Of a stretch of DNA of 61,708 bases, positions 17,082-26,462 are shown one piece after another (positions within the stretch are counted from its first letter, which is position 1; every line of letters begins with the position of its first letter). Source of the DNA: an uncultured Bacteroidales bacterium (GTDB lineage Bacteria; Bacteroidota; Bacteroidia; Bacteroidales; UBA932); contig CANRID010000010.1 of the NCBI GenBank assembly GCA_947630665.1, positions 1-61,708 on the forward strand, in the 5' to 3' direction. The notes beneath the pieces are model-generated. The model was not told the origin of the DNA, did not search any database, and worked only from the letters and a program-made list of their open reading frames with translations. A program made the translations under genes and the position numbers.

Positions 17082-17191
17082 TCCTACAATCAGAACGACA
17101 GTCTCCTTTTTCCTGTGTCCTTGGCGAATTTGTTCCAGACAATCATCCCGTTCAGGCCAATGACACTTCAAAACAAACACTACCCGGCAGA
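17082..17191 (+). pseudogene. IS1182-type transposase remnant (N-terminal stub)
   Basis: Bases from 17082 translate as SYNQNDSLLFPVSLA and then, after a frameshift, EFVPDNHPV. That is the conserved N-terminus of IS1182-type (DUF772) transposases. The same start (SYNQNDSLLFPPSLGELIPE) appears at 30830. Nothing of the rest of the transposase remains. It lies directly beside the 3' end of the DUF1016 gene and marks the edge of an acquired patch. Confidence 0.65.
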
Positions 17192-18214
17192 CTATTTAGA
17201 ATCTTTCATTTCATTTGTAACAAGTTCTTGCAACTTCTTTTTAGGTAACAAATATTGATACTCTGCCACGGCAATTGGCTTATGGATATCTTGCAGAGCC
17301 AATTCTACCTCCAAGTGGTCTTTCTCCGCACAAAGGATGATTCCGATAGACGGATTTTCATCGGGAGCCTTTTCCAACTTATCCAGCAAGGATAAGTAGA
17401 AATTCATCTTACCTACATATTCGGGCTTAAACTCGCCAATTTTCAATTCGATAGCGACCATAGAACGGAGTCGGCGATGGAAAAAGAGCAAATCAACCCT
17501 GTACTCCTTATCATTGAATGTTAGCGTATGCTGATTGCCAATGAAACTAAAACCACTACCCAACTCCATAATAAAGGTTGTGATTTTCTGCACAAGGCGA
17601 TGCTCCAACTCCAATTCTTTCAATGGCTCAACTGCATCAATGAATCCGAGATTATAACTACTACGGAACACTTCATTGGCGTAATCGGCCTGTTGAGCAG
17701 GCAATATGGAATTAAAATTGTTGGACTTCTTTACCGCTTGTATTGAAAGGTGGTATTCAGACTTCAATGCGTGATTTAACATATCTCGTGACCAACCTTT
17801 AGAGACAACTTCATTGGCATAAAATACGATATGTTCGGGGGATAGATTATAGCTCATCAGAAGCAGATTATGACTCCACGGCAAAAGTGCGACAGCCTGT
17901 CGCAGTTTTGTATCTCCTTCTTTATAACGGAGATAAAACTTCTTCATATCCCATAGGTTTCTCGGAGACAATCCCATATCTGGATACTTTGTTTTCAAAT
18001 CTATGGATAGCCTCCTTACGATACTATCGCCATGCTTGCTGTCAACTTTTCTCTCGTCTAACAATTTGCCTATCTCCCAATAGGAAGACATCGCAATAGT
18101 ATTTATTTGTTTTGCTATTCGTAATCGAGATGTTTCGATTACTGCTACGGCCTGTTGCAGTAATTCATTGTAATCTTCTTCACTGAATGGTCTTGAAACG
18201 GTTAAATCCTTCAT
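17192..18214 (-). CDS. DUF1016 (YhcG-type) PD-(D/E)XK nuclease-like protein
   Basis: This 340-residue protein has the DUF1016 N-terminal helical domain (SYWEIGKLLDERKVDSKHGD and GLSPRNLWDMKKFYLRY). A C-terminal restriction-nuclease-like fold follows, with a likely PD-(D/E)XK core at VDLLFFHRRLRSMVAIELKI (about residues 243-262; D, then E-x-K). Members have been linked to phage defence or mobile DNA, but no function is shown here. Base composition is AT-richer than the neighbours. No TGTCGGGA octamer is present, and the gene is flanked by two gene remnants, so it was probably acquired. Confidence 0.85.
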   Translation of the reverse strand: MKDLTVSRPFSEEDYNELLQQAVAVIETSRLRIAKQINTIAMSSYWEIGKLLDERKVDSKHGDSIVRRLSIDLKTKYPDMGLSPRNLWDMKKFYLRYKEGDTKLRQAVALLPWSHNLLLMSYNLSPEHIVFYANEVVSKGWSRDMLNHALKSEYHLSIQAVKKSNNFNSILPAQQADYANEVFRSSYNLGFIDAVEPLKELELEHRLVQKITTFIMELGSGFSFIGNQHTLTFNDKEYRVDLLFFHRRLRSMVAIELKIGEFKPEYVGKMNFYLSLLDKLEKAPDENPSIGIILCAEKDHLEVELALQDIHKPIAVAEYQYLLPKKKLQELVTNEMKDSK

Positions 18215-18245
18215 AGTCTTATCTCTCTATTGCTTAAACCTTATG

Positions 18246-18253
18246 CAAAGGTA
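18246..18253 (-). promoter_or_regulatory. -7 promoter element for the DUF1016 gene
   Basis: On the minus strand the sequence reads TACCTTTG, a strong TAnnTTTG match, 31 bases before the start codon. Confidence 0.5.
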
Positions 18254-18326
18254 TAAAAGATCTTCGGTTGTAATGTAACATAAGCGGACTTAAATGCCTT
18301 TTGCCTTATCCTGCTTGCCTTATGTA

Positions 18327-18440
18327 TTAAGCCGAAACGCAAGAGCAATGACCATTTCAAGGTTGTAGAATGTCGCCCAACTTGTAGGCATCGCCTGATT
18401 AAGTTCAAGCATAGAAATAAACTCCTCGGAAAGGTGTATT
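18327..18440 (-). pseudogene. Possible RhuM-type protein fragment
   Basis: On the minus strand a short open stretch reads LSEEFISMLELNQAMPTSWA followed by TFYNLEMVIALAFRLNT and a stop. The YNL(D/E)MVI-x4-RLN pattern resembles RhuM (virulence-associated, DNA-binding) proteins that often occur beside defence genes. Only about 35 residues remain. The match is from memory of the pattern, so confidence is low. Confidence 0.35.
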
Positions 18441-18447
18441 AACAAAC

Positions 18448-18479
18448 TCTCCCCGTCGCAAGAATCTGCGGCAGGGAGA
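18448..18479 (-). terminator. Terminator-like hairpin downstream of pgk
   Basis: An imperfect stem pairs 18448-18460 with 18467-18479 around a 6-base loop, followed on the minus strand by TTTGTT. It lies 43 bases beyond the pgk stop and probably ends pgk transcription. Confidence 0.6.
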
Positions 18480-18521
18480 ATTTCTGTTTTCAATAACCGG
18501 AGGTTTTTCTTCTGACCGGTT

Positions 18522-19772
18522 TTATTCCTTGATGGCTTTAATTCCAGGCAGCTCGGTTCCTTCTAAATATTCCAGCATGGCTCCGCCGCCGGTGGATACG
18601 TAACTTACTTTGTCCGCAAACCCCATTTGGGTGACGGCCGCTACGGAATCTCCGCCTCCTACTAAGGTGAAAACTCCCTTTTCAGTTGCCAGAGCGAGCA
18701 TTTCGGCGATTTTTTTGGTGCCGCCGGCAAAGTTAGGGAATTCGAATACTCCTACCGGGCCGTTCCACAGAATGGTCTTGGAATCCATAATGACTTTCTC
18801 CCATGTCTGTAAAGTGGCGGGGGCGGCGTCCATGCCTTCCCATCCGTCGGGAATATTATTGCTCGGACATATTTGCGTATGGGCGTCGTCGGCAAACGAG
18901 TCGGCGGCGATCACTTCATCGGATAAATAGAGTCTGACACCTTTCTCCTTGGCTTTTTCCATGATTTTCCGGGCTGTCTCCAATTGGTCGGATTCGCAGA
19001 TCGAATTGCCGATTTTGCCTCCTAAGGCTTTCTCGAAGGTGAATACCATGCCGCCGCCGATGATCATGTTGTCAACGATGTCGAACAGGTGCTCGATAAT
19101 GCCTATTTTGGAAGATACTTTGGCGCCTCCTATAATGGCGGTTACAGGTCTGGCCGGATTGTGCAGGACTTTGTCGATGGCCTTGATTTCGCCTTCCATG
19201 ACATATCCGAACATTTTGTCGTTCGGAAAATACTTGGCTATCAGTGCGGTGGAAGCATGGGCGCGGTGTGCGGTCCCGAAGGCATCGTTTATATAGCAGT
19301 CGGCGTAGGAAGCCAGTTTTTTTACGAATTCTTTCTGGCTTTCTTTCAGTTTGGCCTTGGCTTCTTTCTTTTCTTCGTCCGTAGCGGTTTCCGACAGTCC
19401 TCGCGGTTTTCCTTCTTCTTCCGCATAGAAACGCAGGTTTTCCAGCAGCAGCACTTCGCCCGGCTTGAGGGTTTCGGCCTCCTGCCCGGCTTTCATGCAG
19501 TCGGGAGCGAATTTGACTTTGACACCCAGCAATTCTTCGATGCGGGAGATGATATGTTTAAGAGAGTATTTTTCCGTTACGCCTTTGGGACGTCCCAGAT
19601 GCGACATGATAATCAAAGAGCCTCCCTCGTCCAGCACTTTTTTAAGGGTAGGTATAGCGGCCCGGATACGGGTATCGTCCGTGATCTCGAACTTGTCATT
19701 TAACGGCACGTTGAAGTCAACCCTGACGATTGCCTTCTTGCCCTTGAATTTGTAAGTGTCAATGCTTTGCAT
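18522..19772 (-). CDS. pgk: Phosphoglycerate kinase
   Basis: Pgk transfers phosphate from 1,3-bisphosphoglycerate to ADP in glycolysis. The 416-residue protein shows the family start [14 protein letters not shown], the substrate motif SHLGRPKG, the hinge [15 protein letters not shown] and the C-terminal nucleotide-site segment [12 protein letters not shown]. It is a single-gene unit with a hairpin after it and a -7 element at 19805-19812. The Bacteroidetes-type insert with charged residues near position 130 ([14 protein letters not shown]) is present. Confidence 0.97.
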   Translation of the reverse strand: MQSIDTYKFKGKKAIVRVDFNVPLNDKFEITDDTRIRAAIPTLKKVLDEGGSLIIMSHLGRPKGVTEKYSLKHIISRIEELLGVKVKFAPDCMKAGQEAETLKPGEVLLLENLRFYAEEEGKPRGLSETATDEEKKEAKAKLKESQKEFVKKLASYADCYINDAFGTAHRAHASTALIAKYFPNDKMFGYVMEGEIKAIDKVLHNPARPVTAIIGGAKVSSKIGIIEHLFDIVDNMIIGGGMVFTFEKALGGKIGNSICESDQLETARKIMEKAKEKGVRLYLSDEVIAADSFADDAHTQICPSNNIPDGWEGMDAAPATLQTWEKVIMDSKTILWNGPVGVFEFPNFAGGTKKIAEMLALATEKGVFTLVGGGDSVAAVTQMGFADKVSYVSTGGGAMLEYLEGTELPGIKAIKE

Positions 19773-19804
19773 ACCTTTATTTTTTTAATAGTTCATTATC
19801 GCGG

Positions 19805-19855
19805 CAAATTTAGTTAAAAATTCAATACGTTTCTTTTAACAATCCGCTATCTTTG
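19805..19855. promoter_or_regulatory. Divergent promoter elements for pgk and the methyltransferase gene
   Basis: On the minus strand TAAATTTG at 19805-19812 lies 33 bases upstream of pgk. On the plus strand TATCTTTG at 19848-19855 lies 50 bases upstream of the methyltransferase ATG. Both fit TAnnTTTG, but neither has a clear -33 TTTG. Confidence 0.5.
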
Positions 19856-19905
19856 CTACCTACTTTGGAATTTCCATATTCGTTTATCCCGATAGCAAGC
19901 AGATT

Positions 19906-21033
19906 ATGTTATTACAATCTCCGCAAAACTGGAAAGATTACGAACTGATAGATTCGGGCGGCTTCGAGAAACTCGAGCGCTTCGGTTCCTATATTCTGGC
20001 GCGTCCCGAGCCTAAGGCGTTGTGGGAAAAATCCCTTTCCGAAAAGGAGTGGAATGCGATGGCCCACACCCGCTTTTTGACAGGCGCAGGATTCGGACGT
20101 TCCGGAAAGGAGGACAGCGGTACGTGGAAGATGCTGAAAAAGATGCCTGAGCAATGGTATATCCGGTATAATCCGAATGTCCCGGCCGCAGAAAAGAAAG
20201 CGGAGGAAGGAAAAGAAGTGCAAACCGGTCGTGCCGAATCCTTTAGAAGGCCCGATCTTGTCTTGCGCCTGGGACTTACCTCTTTCAAACATGTGGGCGT
20301 GTTCCCGGAGCAGGCTCCTAACTGGGATTTTATTTACACCCGTACCCGGGAACTTGCGGAAATTTTTAAAAACAGGAAAGGTCCCGACGGGAAACCGCTG
20401 AAAGATGCGCTCGGGAATCCGTTGCGTCCCAAGATATTGAATTTGTTCGCCTATACCGGGGCGGCTTCTTTGGCGGCGCGGGCCGGCGGTGCGGATACCA
20501 CTCATCTGGATTCCGTTCGGCAGGTGGTGACCTGGGCCCGCGGGAATATGGAAGCCAGCGGATTAGACAATATCCGATGGGTAGTGGAAGACGCCCTGAA
20601 ATTCGTAAAGAGGGAAGTGCGGCGCGGAAATCTGTATAACGGTCTGATTCTGGATCCCCCTGCATACGGGCATGGTCCCGACGGGGAAAAATGGAAGTTG
20701 GACGAACTCCTGTTCGAATTGTTGTCGGAATGTTCCGCTATCATGGCGCCCCGGGACAGTTTTATGGTGCTGAACTTGTATTCCAACGGCTATTCGGCTT
20801 TGCTGGCCGATACGGCCGTGCGTTCCGCATTCGGACTGTTGCCCCGGCAAACGGGAGCGGATCGGGAACCGGTTCCCGGCAATACGGCGGAAAACGGCGG
20901 TACGGTGGGAAAAAATGGGGAAACGGCGGTTCGGGAGTCCGGAAAAGCCGATCTGAGCTGCGGCGAACTGGTGCTTGCAGATCGGTTCGGAAAGGCGATT
21001 CCGCTGAGCGTGTTTTCGAGGCTCTGCCGGTAG
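19906..21033 (+). CDS. Class I SAM-dependent methyltransferase (RlmI-like)
   Basis: This 375-residue protein is a RlmI/RlmK-type SAM methyltransferase, probably acting on rRNA. The SAM motif NLFAYTGAASLAARAGGA lies near residue 187. The acidic motif THLDSVRQVV and the catalytic DPPAYGHGPDGEKW (near residue 251) follow. It lacks an N-terminal PUA domain. Two low-complexity stretches (AEKKAEEGKEVQTG near residue 95 and GNTAENGGTVGKNGET near residue 325) appear inserted. The specific target base cannot be told from this sequence. Confidence 0.85.
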   Translation: MLLQSPQNWKDYELIDSGGFEKLERFGSYILARPEPKALWEKSLSEKEWNAMAHTRFLTGAGFGRSGKEDSGTWKMLKKMPEQWYIRYNPNVPAAEKKAEEGKEVQTGRAESFRRPDLVLRLGLTSFKHVGVFPEQAPNWDFIYTRTRELAEIFKNRKGPDGKPLKDALGNPLRPKILNLFAYTGAASLAARAGGADTTHLDSVRQVVTWARGNMEASGLDNIRWVVEDALKFVKREVRRGNLYNGLILDPPAYGHGPDGEKWKLDELLFELLSECSAIMAPRDSFMVLNLYSNGYSALLADTAVRSAFGLLPRQTGADREPVPGNTAENGGTVGKNGETAVRESGKADLSCGELVLADRFGKAIPLSVFSRLCR

Positions 21034-21171
21034 GCGGGCCGGCGGATGATCGTTTCCCGGGAAAACGGAAAGACGGAATGCGGAAGCCGGGGGAGCGGAA
21101 AAATCCGAAAAATCCGGCGGATACCCGTCGGGATATAAATAAAGGAAGAATTAACAAATGAACGATTGAAT

Positions 21172-22056
21172 ATGATGCACGTACTTTCGATATTCGCTCC
21201 GCTGGCGATCAAATGGAATGTTTCTCCGGAGTTGCTCCATATAGGCTTTATCCATGTCAGGTATTACGGGATATTGTTTATTCTGGGATTTATTCTGGGG
21301 TATTATCTTTTCACATGGTTTTATAAACGGGAAGGTCTGCCGGTGAGTCTGCTGGACCCGCTGTTATACGTTTTGTTGGGGTGTACGCTTGTCGGCGCAC
21401 GTCTGGGGCATGTGTTATTTTACGAGCCGGCGTTTTATTTTGCACATCCGTGGAAAATATTTGCGGTATGGGAGGGCGGTTTGGCCAGCCATGGAGGGGC
21501 GATCGCGATTCTGTTAGGGTTGTGGTGGTATGCCCGGCATTACGGCCGCAAATATGATTTCGATTATCTGTGGATGCTGGACCGGGTGGGGATAGCCATT
21601 CCTTTTGCGGGAATGTTCATCCGCTTGGGGAATCTGATGAATTCCGAGATCTACGGGCATGTGACCGATTTGCCGTGGGGATTTATTTTCCTGCAGCGGG
21701 GAGAGACGCTGCCCAAACATCCTACCCAGTTATATGAGGCGCTTTGTTATCTCCTGACCGGTACGGCGCTGGTATTGCTTTATAAATACTGTTTGCCTAA
21801 GATGAAAAGGGGATTCTTTTTCGGCTTGTTCCTGATCGGAATTTTTGCTTCCCGGTTCTTTATAGAATTCATAAAAGAGCCGCAGGCGCTTTTCGAGCAG
21901 GGTATGCCTCTTAATATGGGACAGATTCTGAGCATTCCTTTCGTGCTGTTTGGAATTTTCCTGATTGTAAGGAGCTTCAGAATTTCAACTCCTGCGGCGC
22001 GGGTATCGGGGAAGCCCGGAAGCAAGAAAGGGGCTGCGGCAAAACCTCGGAAATAG
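21172..22056 (+). CDS. lgt: Prolipoprotein diacylglyceryl transferase
   Basis: Lgt attaches diacylglycerol to the lipobox cysteine of prolipoproteins in the inner membrane. The 294-residue multi-pass protein has the signature GGLASHGGAIAILLG near residue 103 and GNLMNSEIYGH near residue 155. Most transmembrane helices are visible. I place the start at the ATG at 21172 (a second ATG follows at once) rather than the TTG at 21166. The C-terminus is basic and low-complexity (SKKGAAAKPRK). smpB is convergent 9 bases downstream. Confidence 0.95.
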   Translation: MMHVLSIFAPLAIKWNVSPELLHIGFIHVRYYGILFILGFILGYYLFTWFYKREGLPVSLLDPLLYVLLGCTLVGARLGHVLFYEPAFYFAHPWKIFAVWEGGLASHGGAIAILLGLWWYARHYGRKYDFDYLWMLDRVGIAIPFAGMFIRLGNLMNSEIYGHVTDLPWGFIFLQRGETLPKHPTQLYEALCYLLTGTALVLLYKYCLPKMKRGFFFGLFLIGIFASRFFIEFIKEPQALFEQGMPLNMGQILSIPFVLFGIFLIVRSFRISTPAARVSGKPGSKKGAAAKPRK

Positions 22057-22065
22057 GTCCGGAAG

Positions 22066-22524
22066 TTATCGGGAGAAAAAGCGATCCATGTCCCGCTTCA
22101 TGTCTTTTTCTTTAATGGATTGCCGTTTGTCGAATTCCTTTTTCCCTTTGGCTAAGGCGATATTCAGTTTGGCGTAACCGTTTTGGGCTATGAAAAGCCG
22201 GGTCGCCACAATCGTCAATCCTTTTTCCTGGACCGAGCGTTGTAATTTCCGGAGTTCTCTTTTCGTGAGCAAAAGTTTTCGGTCCCGTTTGGGGTCGTGC
22301 CTGTTGAAGCTGCCCCACCAGTATTCGGATATATGCATGTTTTTTACATACAGCTCTCCCCCCACAAAATAGCAGTAGCTGTCCACTAAGGAAGCTTTGC
22401 CGCTCCTGATGGATTTGATTTCCGTTCCCGACAGCACGATTCCCGCAGTATAGGTCTCCAGGAATTCGTACTCGAAAGAGGCGCGTTTGTTTTTGATCTC
22501 TATTTTGCTCGTTGCTTTGGGCAT
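22066..22524 (-). CDS. smpB: SsrA-binding protein
   Basis: SmpB binds tmRNA for rescue of stalled ribosomes. The 152-residue protein has [20 protein letters not shown] near residue 17 and the C-terminal tail [14 protein letters not shown] style motif ([18 protein letters not shown]). I choose the ATG at 22524 ([15 protein letters not shown]) because the upstream extension in the same frame does not match the family and runs toward the promoter element at 22579. Confidence 0.95.
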   Translation of the reverse strand: MPKATSKIEIKNKRASFEYEFLETYTAGIVLSGTEIKSIRSGKASLVDSYCYFVGGELYVKNMHISEYWWGSFNRHDPKRDRKLLLTKRELRKLQRSVQEKGLTIVATRLFIAQNGYAKLNIALAKGKKEFDKRQSIKEKDMKRDMDRFFSR

Positions 22525-22578
22525 AATGAACCGTTTTAAAAACTTGCCGGGCGGGTTTGTACCGTAACAAAGTCCGTG

Positions 22579-22606
22579 CAAAAATAGCATATTTTTTATA
22601 CTTTTG
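22579..22606. promoter_or_regulatory. Divergent promoter elements for smpB and dgt
   Basis: On the minus strand TATTTTTG at 22579-22586 serves smpB. On the plus strand TACTTTTG at 22599-22606 serves dgt. Both fit TAnnTTTG, with only 12 bases between them. Confidence 0.45.
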
Positions 22607-22649
22607 TATGTTGATTGATATTCCTGCAGGTGGAAACAAAAAGATAATT

Positions 22650-24011
22650 ATGGATTGGAGCCGACTGATTTCGAATAAGCGTTATGGAATGGAAAAATAT
22701 CATGCCGCCCGCAAGGACGACAGGTCCGAATTTCAGCGCGATTACGACAGGTTGATATTTTCCGCTCCTTTCCGGCGTTTGCAGAACAAGACCCAGGTGT
22801 TCCCTTTGCCCGGAAGCGTTTTCGTCCATAACCGGCTGACCCATAGCTTGGAGGTTTCCTGCGTGGGCCGTTCTTTGGGAAATAATGTGGCGCGGGATCT
22901 GATACGGCTGGATCCGTCTTTGCAGGAAACTCATTTGCCGGAAATCGGTTCGATCGTTTCCGCCGCCTGTCTGGCCCATGACCTGGGGAATCCGCCTTTC
23001 GGCCATTCGGGAGAACGGGCCATTTCCACTTATTTTTCGGAGGGGAACGGACAACAGCTCAGACATAGCTTGGAGCATGTTCCCGGCGCCTGGGAAGATT
23101 TTACTCATTTCGAGGGGAATGCAAATGCTTTCCGGCTTCTTACGCATCAGTTCGAAGGACGCCGCGAAGGGGGATTCGTAATGACTTATACCACGTTGGC
23201 TTCGATTGTCAAATATCCTTATTCCTCGCGTCTGGCCGGCGAAAAGCTCAAATTCGGATTTTTCCTGAGCGAGGAAGAGGTTTTCAAGAAGATTGCCGAT
23301 GAGTTGGGATTGATCCGGCGGAATGAGGGCCGTGCCGGAAAAGACGCTGCGGCCGGAATGCTTTTGGAGTATGTCCGGCACCCGTTGGTTTATTTGGTGG
23401 AGGCGGCCGATGATATTTGCTATCAGGTAATGGATATAGAGGATGCCCATAAGTTACGCCTGCTTACTACTGAAGAGACGACGGAGTTGTTTTTGAACTT
23501 TTGCGACGACCGGCGCCGCGAGCGGTTCCGGGAGGTGTGCGGCGTGGTTCACGATGTGAACGAACAGGTGGCGTATTTACGCTCGGTAGTAATAGGGCTG
23601 CTGGTGGACGAATGTTCCCGGATTTTCGTGGAAAACGAGAAGCGGATTCTGTCGGGAACCTTTGAGGGAACCCTGATTAAACATTTATCTCCGAGGGCTT
23701 GCGCGGCTTATGAAAATTGCACCCGGACGGCATTAAAAAAAATATACCGTTCCCGGGATGTCCTGGATATAGAGCTGGCGGGTTTCAGAATTATCCATAC
23801 GCTGGTGGATATGATGATAAAAGCGGTTATGTCGCCCGAGAAGGCTTATTCCCGGTTACTGATAGACAGGGTATCCGGACAATACAGCATCCATGCTCCT
23901 ACGTTATACGGCCGGATACAGGCGGTGCTGGATTATATTTCCGGGATGACCGATGTCTATGCGCTGGATCTGTACCGCAAAATCAACGGCAACAGCCTTC
24001 CCGCCCTGTAA
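22650..24011 (+). CDS. dgt: Deoxyguanosinetriphosphate triphosphohydrolase (HD superfamily)
   Basis: Dgt removes the triphosphate from dGTP. The protein (453 residues from 22650) begins MDWSRLISNKRYG and continues with FSAPFRRLQNKTQVFPL. The HD metal-site residues are HNRLTHSLEV and CLAHDLGNPPFGHSGE (near residues 66-115). A later glutamate/aspartate helix (VEAADDICYQVMDIEDA) supports the fold. The start at 22650 is preferred over ATG 22608, which lies only 2 bases after the promoter element. miaA follows after 31 bases. Confidence 0.9.
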   Translation: MDWSRLISNKRYGMEKYHAARKDDRSEFQRDYDRLIFSAPFRRLQNKTQVFPLPGSVFVHNRLTHSLEVSCVGRSLGNNVARDLIRLDPSLQETHLPEIGSIVSAACLAHDLGNPPFGHSGERAISTYFSEGNGQQLRHSLEHVPGAWEDFTHFEGNANAFRLLTHQFEGRREGGFVMTYTTLASIVKYPYSSRLAGEKLKFGFFLSEEEVFKKIADELGLIRRNEGRAGKDAAAGMLLEYVRHPLVYLVEAADDICYQVMDIEDAHKLRLLTTEETTELFLNFCDDRRRERFREVCGVVHDVNEQVAYLRSVVIGLLVDECSRIFVENEKRILSGTFEGTLIKHLSPRACAAYENCTRTALKKIYRSRDVLDIELAGFRIIHTLVDMMIKAVMSPEKAYSRLLIDRVSGQYSIHAPTLYGRIQAVLDYISGMTDVYALDLYRKINGNSLPAL

Positions 24012-24042
24012 AAGCGAATTCCAACTTTTTAACGAACTTAAA

Positions 24043-25110
24043 ATGCCTTTGAATTTCCCGATAGATTTTCCTGAAGACGATTTTCCGGTAGATGTGCATG
24101 CGCTGCGGGAACAGGGGTATGATATGATCTGCGTGCTGGGGCCTACCGCCAGCGGCAAGACCCGTTTTGCCGTGGAGCTGGCTTTGCGGTGGAGCCTTGA
24201 TGCGCAAGGGCAATCTTCGGACGGTTTCCGTTTGGGGGCGGAGATTATTTCAGCGGATTCCCGACAGGTATATAGGGGAATGGATATCGGTACCGGAAAG
24301 GATATGGAAGAATATACGGTGGATTTATGCAGCTCCGGACGGCCTTTTCATCGGTTTATTACCGTTCCCTGCCATTTGACGGATATCGTTCCGGCGGGGA
24401 CGAAGTATAATCTGTTCGAATACCGGCGGGATTTTCTCAAAGTCTATAATCAGATAAAGGGCAGGGGAAGGATGCCCGTCTTGTGCGGGGGGTCGGGTTT
24501 GTACATCGAGTCCGCCACCTTGAATTACGAATTGCGGAGGGTGGATCCCGATCCGCAGCTTCGCGCTTCCTTGGAGGGAAGAACCATGGAGGAACTCAAA
24601 GAGATGCTGGTGCGTCTGAAAGCGGCACGCGGAGACAAGCCCCATAACATTACGGATTTCGATACTAAAAAAAGGGTAATCCGCGCTATCGAGATAGAAA
24701 GGGCTGAGGCCGGCATGGTTGCCGGGATGGATTCGGAGAAACCATACGGTCCCGACAGAGAAGAATTTTCCGCCCGTCCGTCCAAATGCAAGTATATCGG
24801 TATAAAGGTGGACCGGGATACCCGCAACCGCCGGATCGACATGCGCCTTAAACGGCGTTTGGAGAATGGCCTGGTGGAAGAGGTGAAAGGATTGTTGGAC
24901 GGGGGCATACCGGCTGAAGATCTGATATATTACGGGTTGGAGTATAAATTCGTAACCCGGTACCTGCTGGGGGAGATGGAATATGGAGAGATGGTGGAAA
25001 AATTGGCCATCGCCATTCATCAGTTCGCCAAGCGCCAGATGACCTGGTTCCGGGGGATGGAACGGCGGGGCATCGAAATCCAGTGGGTGGAATGGGGATC
25101 ATGCCATTAA
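24043..25110 (+). CDS. miaA: tRNA dimethylallyltransferase
   Basis: MiaA adds the isopentenyl group to A37 of tRNAs reading codons starting with U. The P-loop GPTASGKT is at about residue 36. EIISADSRQVYRGMDIGTGK follows, then GGSGLY and the C-terminal HQFAKRQMTWFRG. The protein has 355 residues. I start at 24043 (MPLNFPIDFPEDD), because the upstream frame overlaps the end of dgt and lacks family similarity. An N-terminal acidic stretch precedes the P-loop. Confidence 0.95.
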   Translation: MPLNFPIDFPEDDFPVDVHALREQGYDMICVLGPTASGKTRFAVELALRWSLDAQGQSSDGFRLGAEIISADSRQVYRGMDIGTGKDMEEYTVDLCSSGRPFHRFITVPCHLTDIVPAGTKYNLFEYRRDFLKVYNQIKGRGRMPVLCGGSGLYIESATLNYELRRVDPDPQLRASLEGRTMEELKEMLVRLKAARGDKPHNITDFDTKKRVIRAIEIERAEAGMVAGMDSEKPYGPDREEFSARPSKCKYIGIKVDRDTRNRRIDMRLKRRLENGLVEEVKGLLDGGIPAEDLIYYGLEYKFVTRYLLGEMEYGEMVEKLAIAIHQFAKRQMTWFRGMERRGIEIQWVEWGSCH

Positions 25111-25144
25111 TTGAAAATCAAATAATTCTTAAATACGATTGGAA

Positions 25145-26302
25145 ATGGATAAGTTGAATGTAAGTAAAAGATTTTTAGGTCGTTGCATGAAATCGCTCGG
25201 CGGAGTGATTCTTATGAGTTCCTTTATGTTTGTTTGCGGTCCGGTCCGGGGGCAGAAAGTGAATGATCTCGTTTATACGGATGCCCGGGAATTGTCGTTG
25301 ATCGGACAGGGGTTTGAGACAGCGGAGGGATATACCCGGTTGCCGGAGAATCTGAAGGGGAAAGTGCGGGATGCCGTATGGGATCTGGGACAGAATTCTG
25401 CGGGTCTGGCGATCCGGTTCCGGTCGAACAGTTCCTGCATCGGCGCAAGATGGACCTTGTTGAATAATTTCAGTATGGCTCACATGGCCGGTACCGGTAT
25501 CCGCGGTCTGGATTTGTATGCGTTGGACGGAAAGGGAAACTGGAGATTTGTCGGGACCGCACAGCCTAACGGAAAAGAGTCGGCGAATATTTTCGTGCGG
25601 AGAATGAACGGGGAGGAAAAGGAATTTTTAATGTATCTTCCTTTATATGACGGAGTCGTAAAGTTGGAAGTAGGAATCGACAGTACGGCCTATATCGCTA
25701 AGCCTCAAGAGAGTGTCCTCACCGGAACGGAGGGGAAAAAACCGGTAGTCTTTTACGGGACCAGTATTACCCAGGGTGGGTGCGTTTCCCGTCCCGGGAT
25801 GGCGTATCCGGCTATCGTGTCGCGTAAATTACAGAGGGATGCGGTGAATCTGGGCTTCAGCGGGAACGGCCGGATGGACCGTGTGATGGCTGATGAGATT
25901 GCGGGAATCGATGCCTGCGCCTATGTGATCGATTGCCTTCCGAATTGTACGCAGGAGATCGTAAAGGACAGTACGGAATATTTTATCGGGAAGATTGCAA
26001 GGACACATCCTCAGGTGCCGGTGTATATGGTAAGCAATCCTCCTTTTCCTTATGTATGGGTAGATGCGCGGGACAAAAAGGATCTGGAAGATGAAAATGC
26101 CCTGTGGTATGCGCTTTATGAGAAATTAAAGAAAGAAGGCTGTTCCAATCTCCAGTATATTAATGTTTATGACGGGAAATGGGGCGAGTTTTTAGGAGGC
26201 GATGAAGAGGAAACGGTAGACGGGGTTCATCTGACCGATACGGGCGCCATGCGGCTGGCGGAAATCTTCTGCAAAGAATTATCCCGACAGATTTCCCGTT
26301 GA
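25145..26302 (+). CDS. SGNH/GDSL-family hydrolase, secreted
   Basis: This 385-residue protein starts MDKLNVSKRF and has a signal-like hydrophobic segment (GGVILMSSFMFVCGP). The N-terminal GxDLY-type domain (GIRGLDLYALDG, near residue 115) and a GDSL-type serine hydrolase domain (VVFYGTSITQGGC near residue 200) are present. Other supporting motifs are NLGFSGNGRMD and the catalytic DxxH in VDGVHLTDTG. This is the SGNH domain pair PF14607/PF14606. It probably removes acetyl or other acyl groups from glycans. The GH89 gene follows, so a glycan role is plausible. Confidence 0.85.
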   Translation: MDKLNVSKRFLGRCMKSLGGVILMSSFMFVCGPVRGQKVNDLVYTDARELSLIGQGFETAEGYTRLPENLKGKVRDAVWDLGQNSAGLAIRFRSNSSCIGARWTLLNNFSMAHMAGTGIRGLDLYALDGKGNWRFVGTAQPNGKESANIFVRRMNGEEKEFLMYLPLYDGVVKLEVGIDSTAYIAKPQESVLTGTEGKKPVVFYGTSITQGGCVSRPGMAYPAIVSRKLQRDAVNLGFSGNGRMDRVMADEIAGIDACAYVIDCLPNCTQEIVKDSTEYFIGKIARTHPQVPVYMVSNPPFPYVWVDARDKKDLEDENALWYALYEKLKKEGCSNLQYINVYDGKWGEFLGGDEEETVDGVHLTDTGAMRLAEIFCKELSRQISR

Positions 26303-26358
26303 GATCAAACGCATAGAAAGTTCACAGACAACTTTATTCGGGTCACTTTGCCTATAAG

Positions 26359-26390
26359 TGCTCATGATACTGCTCATGATACTGCTCATG
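26359..26390 (+). repeat. 12-bp tandem repeat
   Basis: The unit TGCTCATGATAC occurs 2.7 times head to tail between the SGNH and GH89 genes. It lies just before the GH89 promoter at 26399. Confidence 0.85.
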
Positions 26391-26398
26391 GAGATTCA

Positions 26399-26429
26399 CT
26401 TGTATTTCAACAATAAAACAGTAACTTTG
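26399..26429 (+). promoter_or_regulatory. Promoter of the GH89 gene
   Basis: A -33 element CTTG (26399-26402), a 19-base spacer and a -7 element TAACTTTG (26422-26429) fit the Bacteroidetes pattern. The element is 33 bases upstream of the GH89 ATG and excludes the longer upstream reading frame as coding start. Confidence 0.6.
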
Positions 26430-26462
26430 TGTATTGATAACCAAAATTTAAAATATCCGAAC

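Noticed and set aside
25139-25147. TTG start at 25139 for the SGNH gene
   Set aside because: An ATG follows two codons later at 25145 and adds nothing missing, so the ATG is the more likely start.
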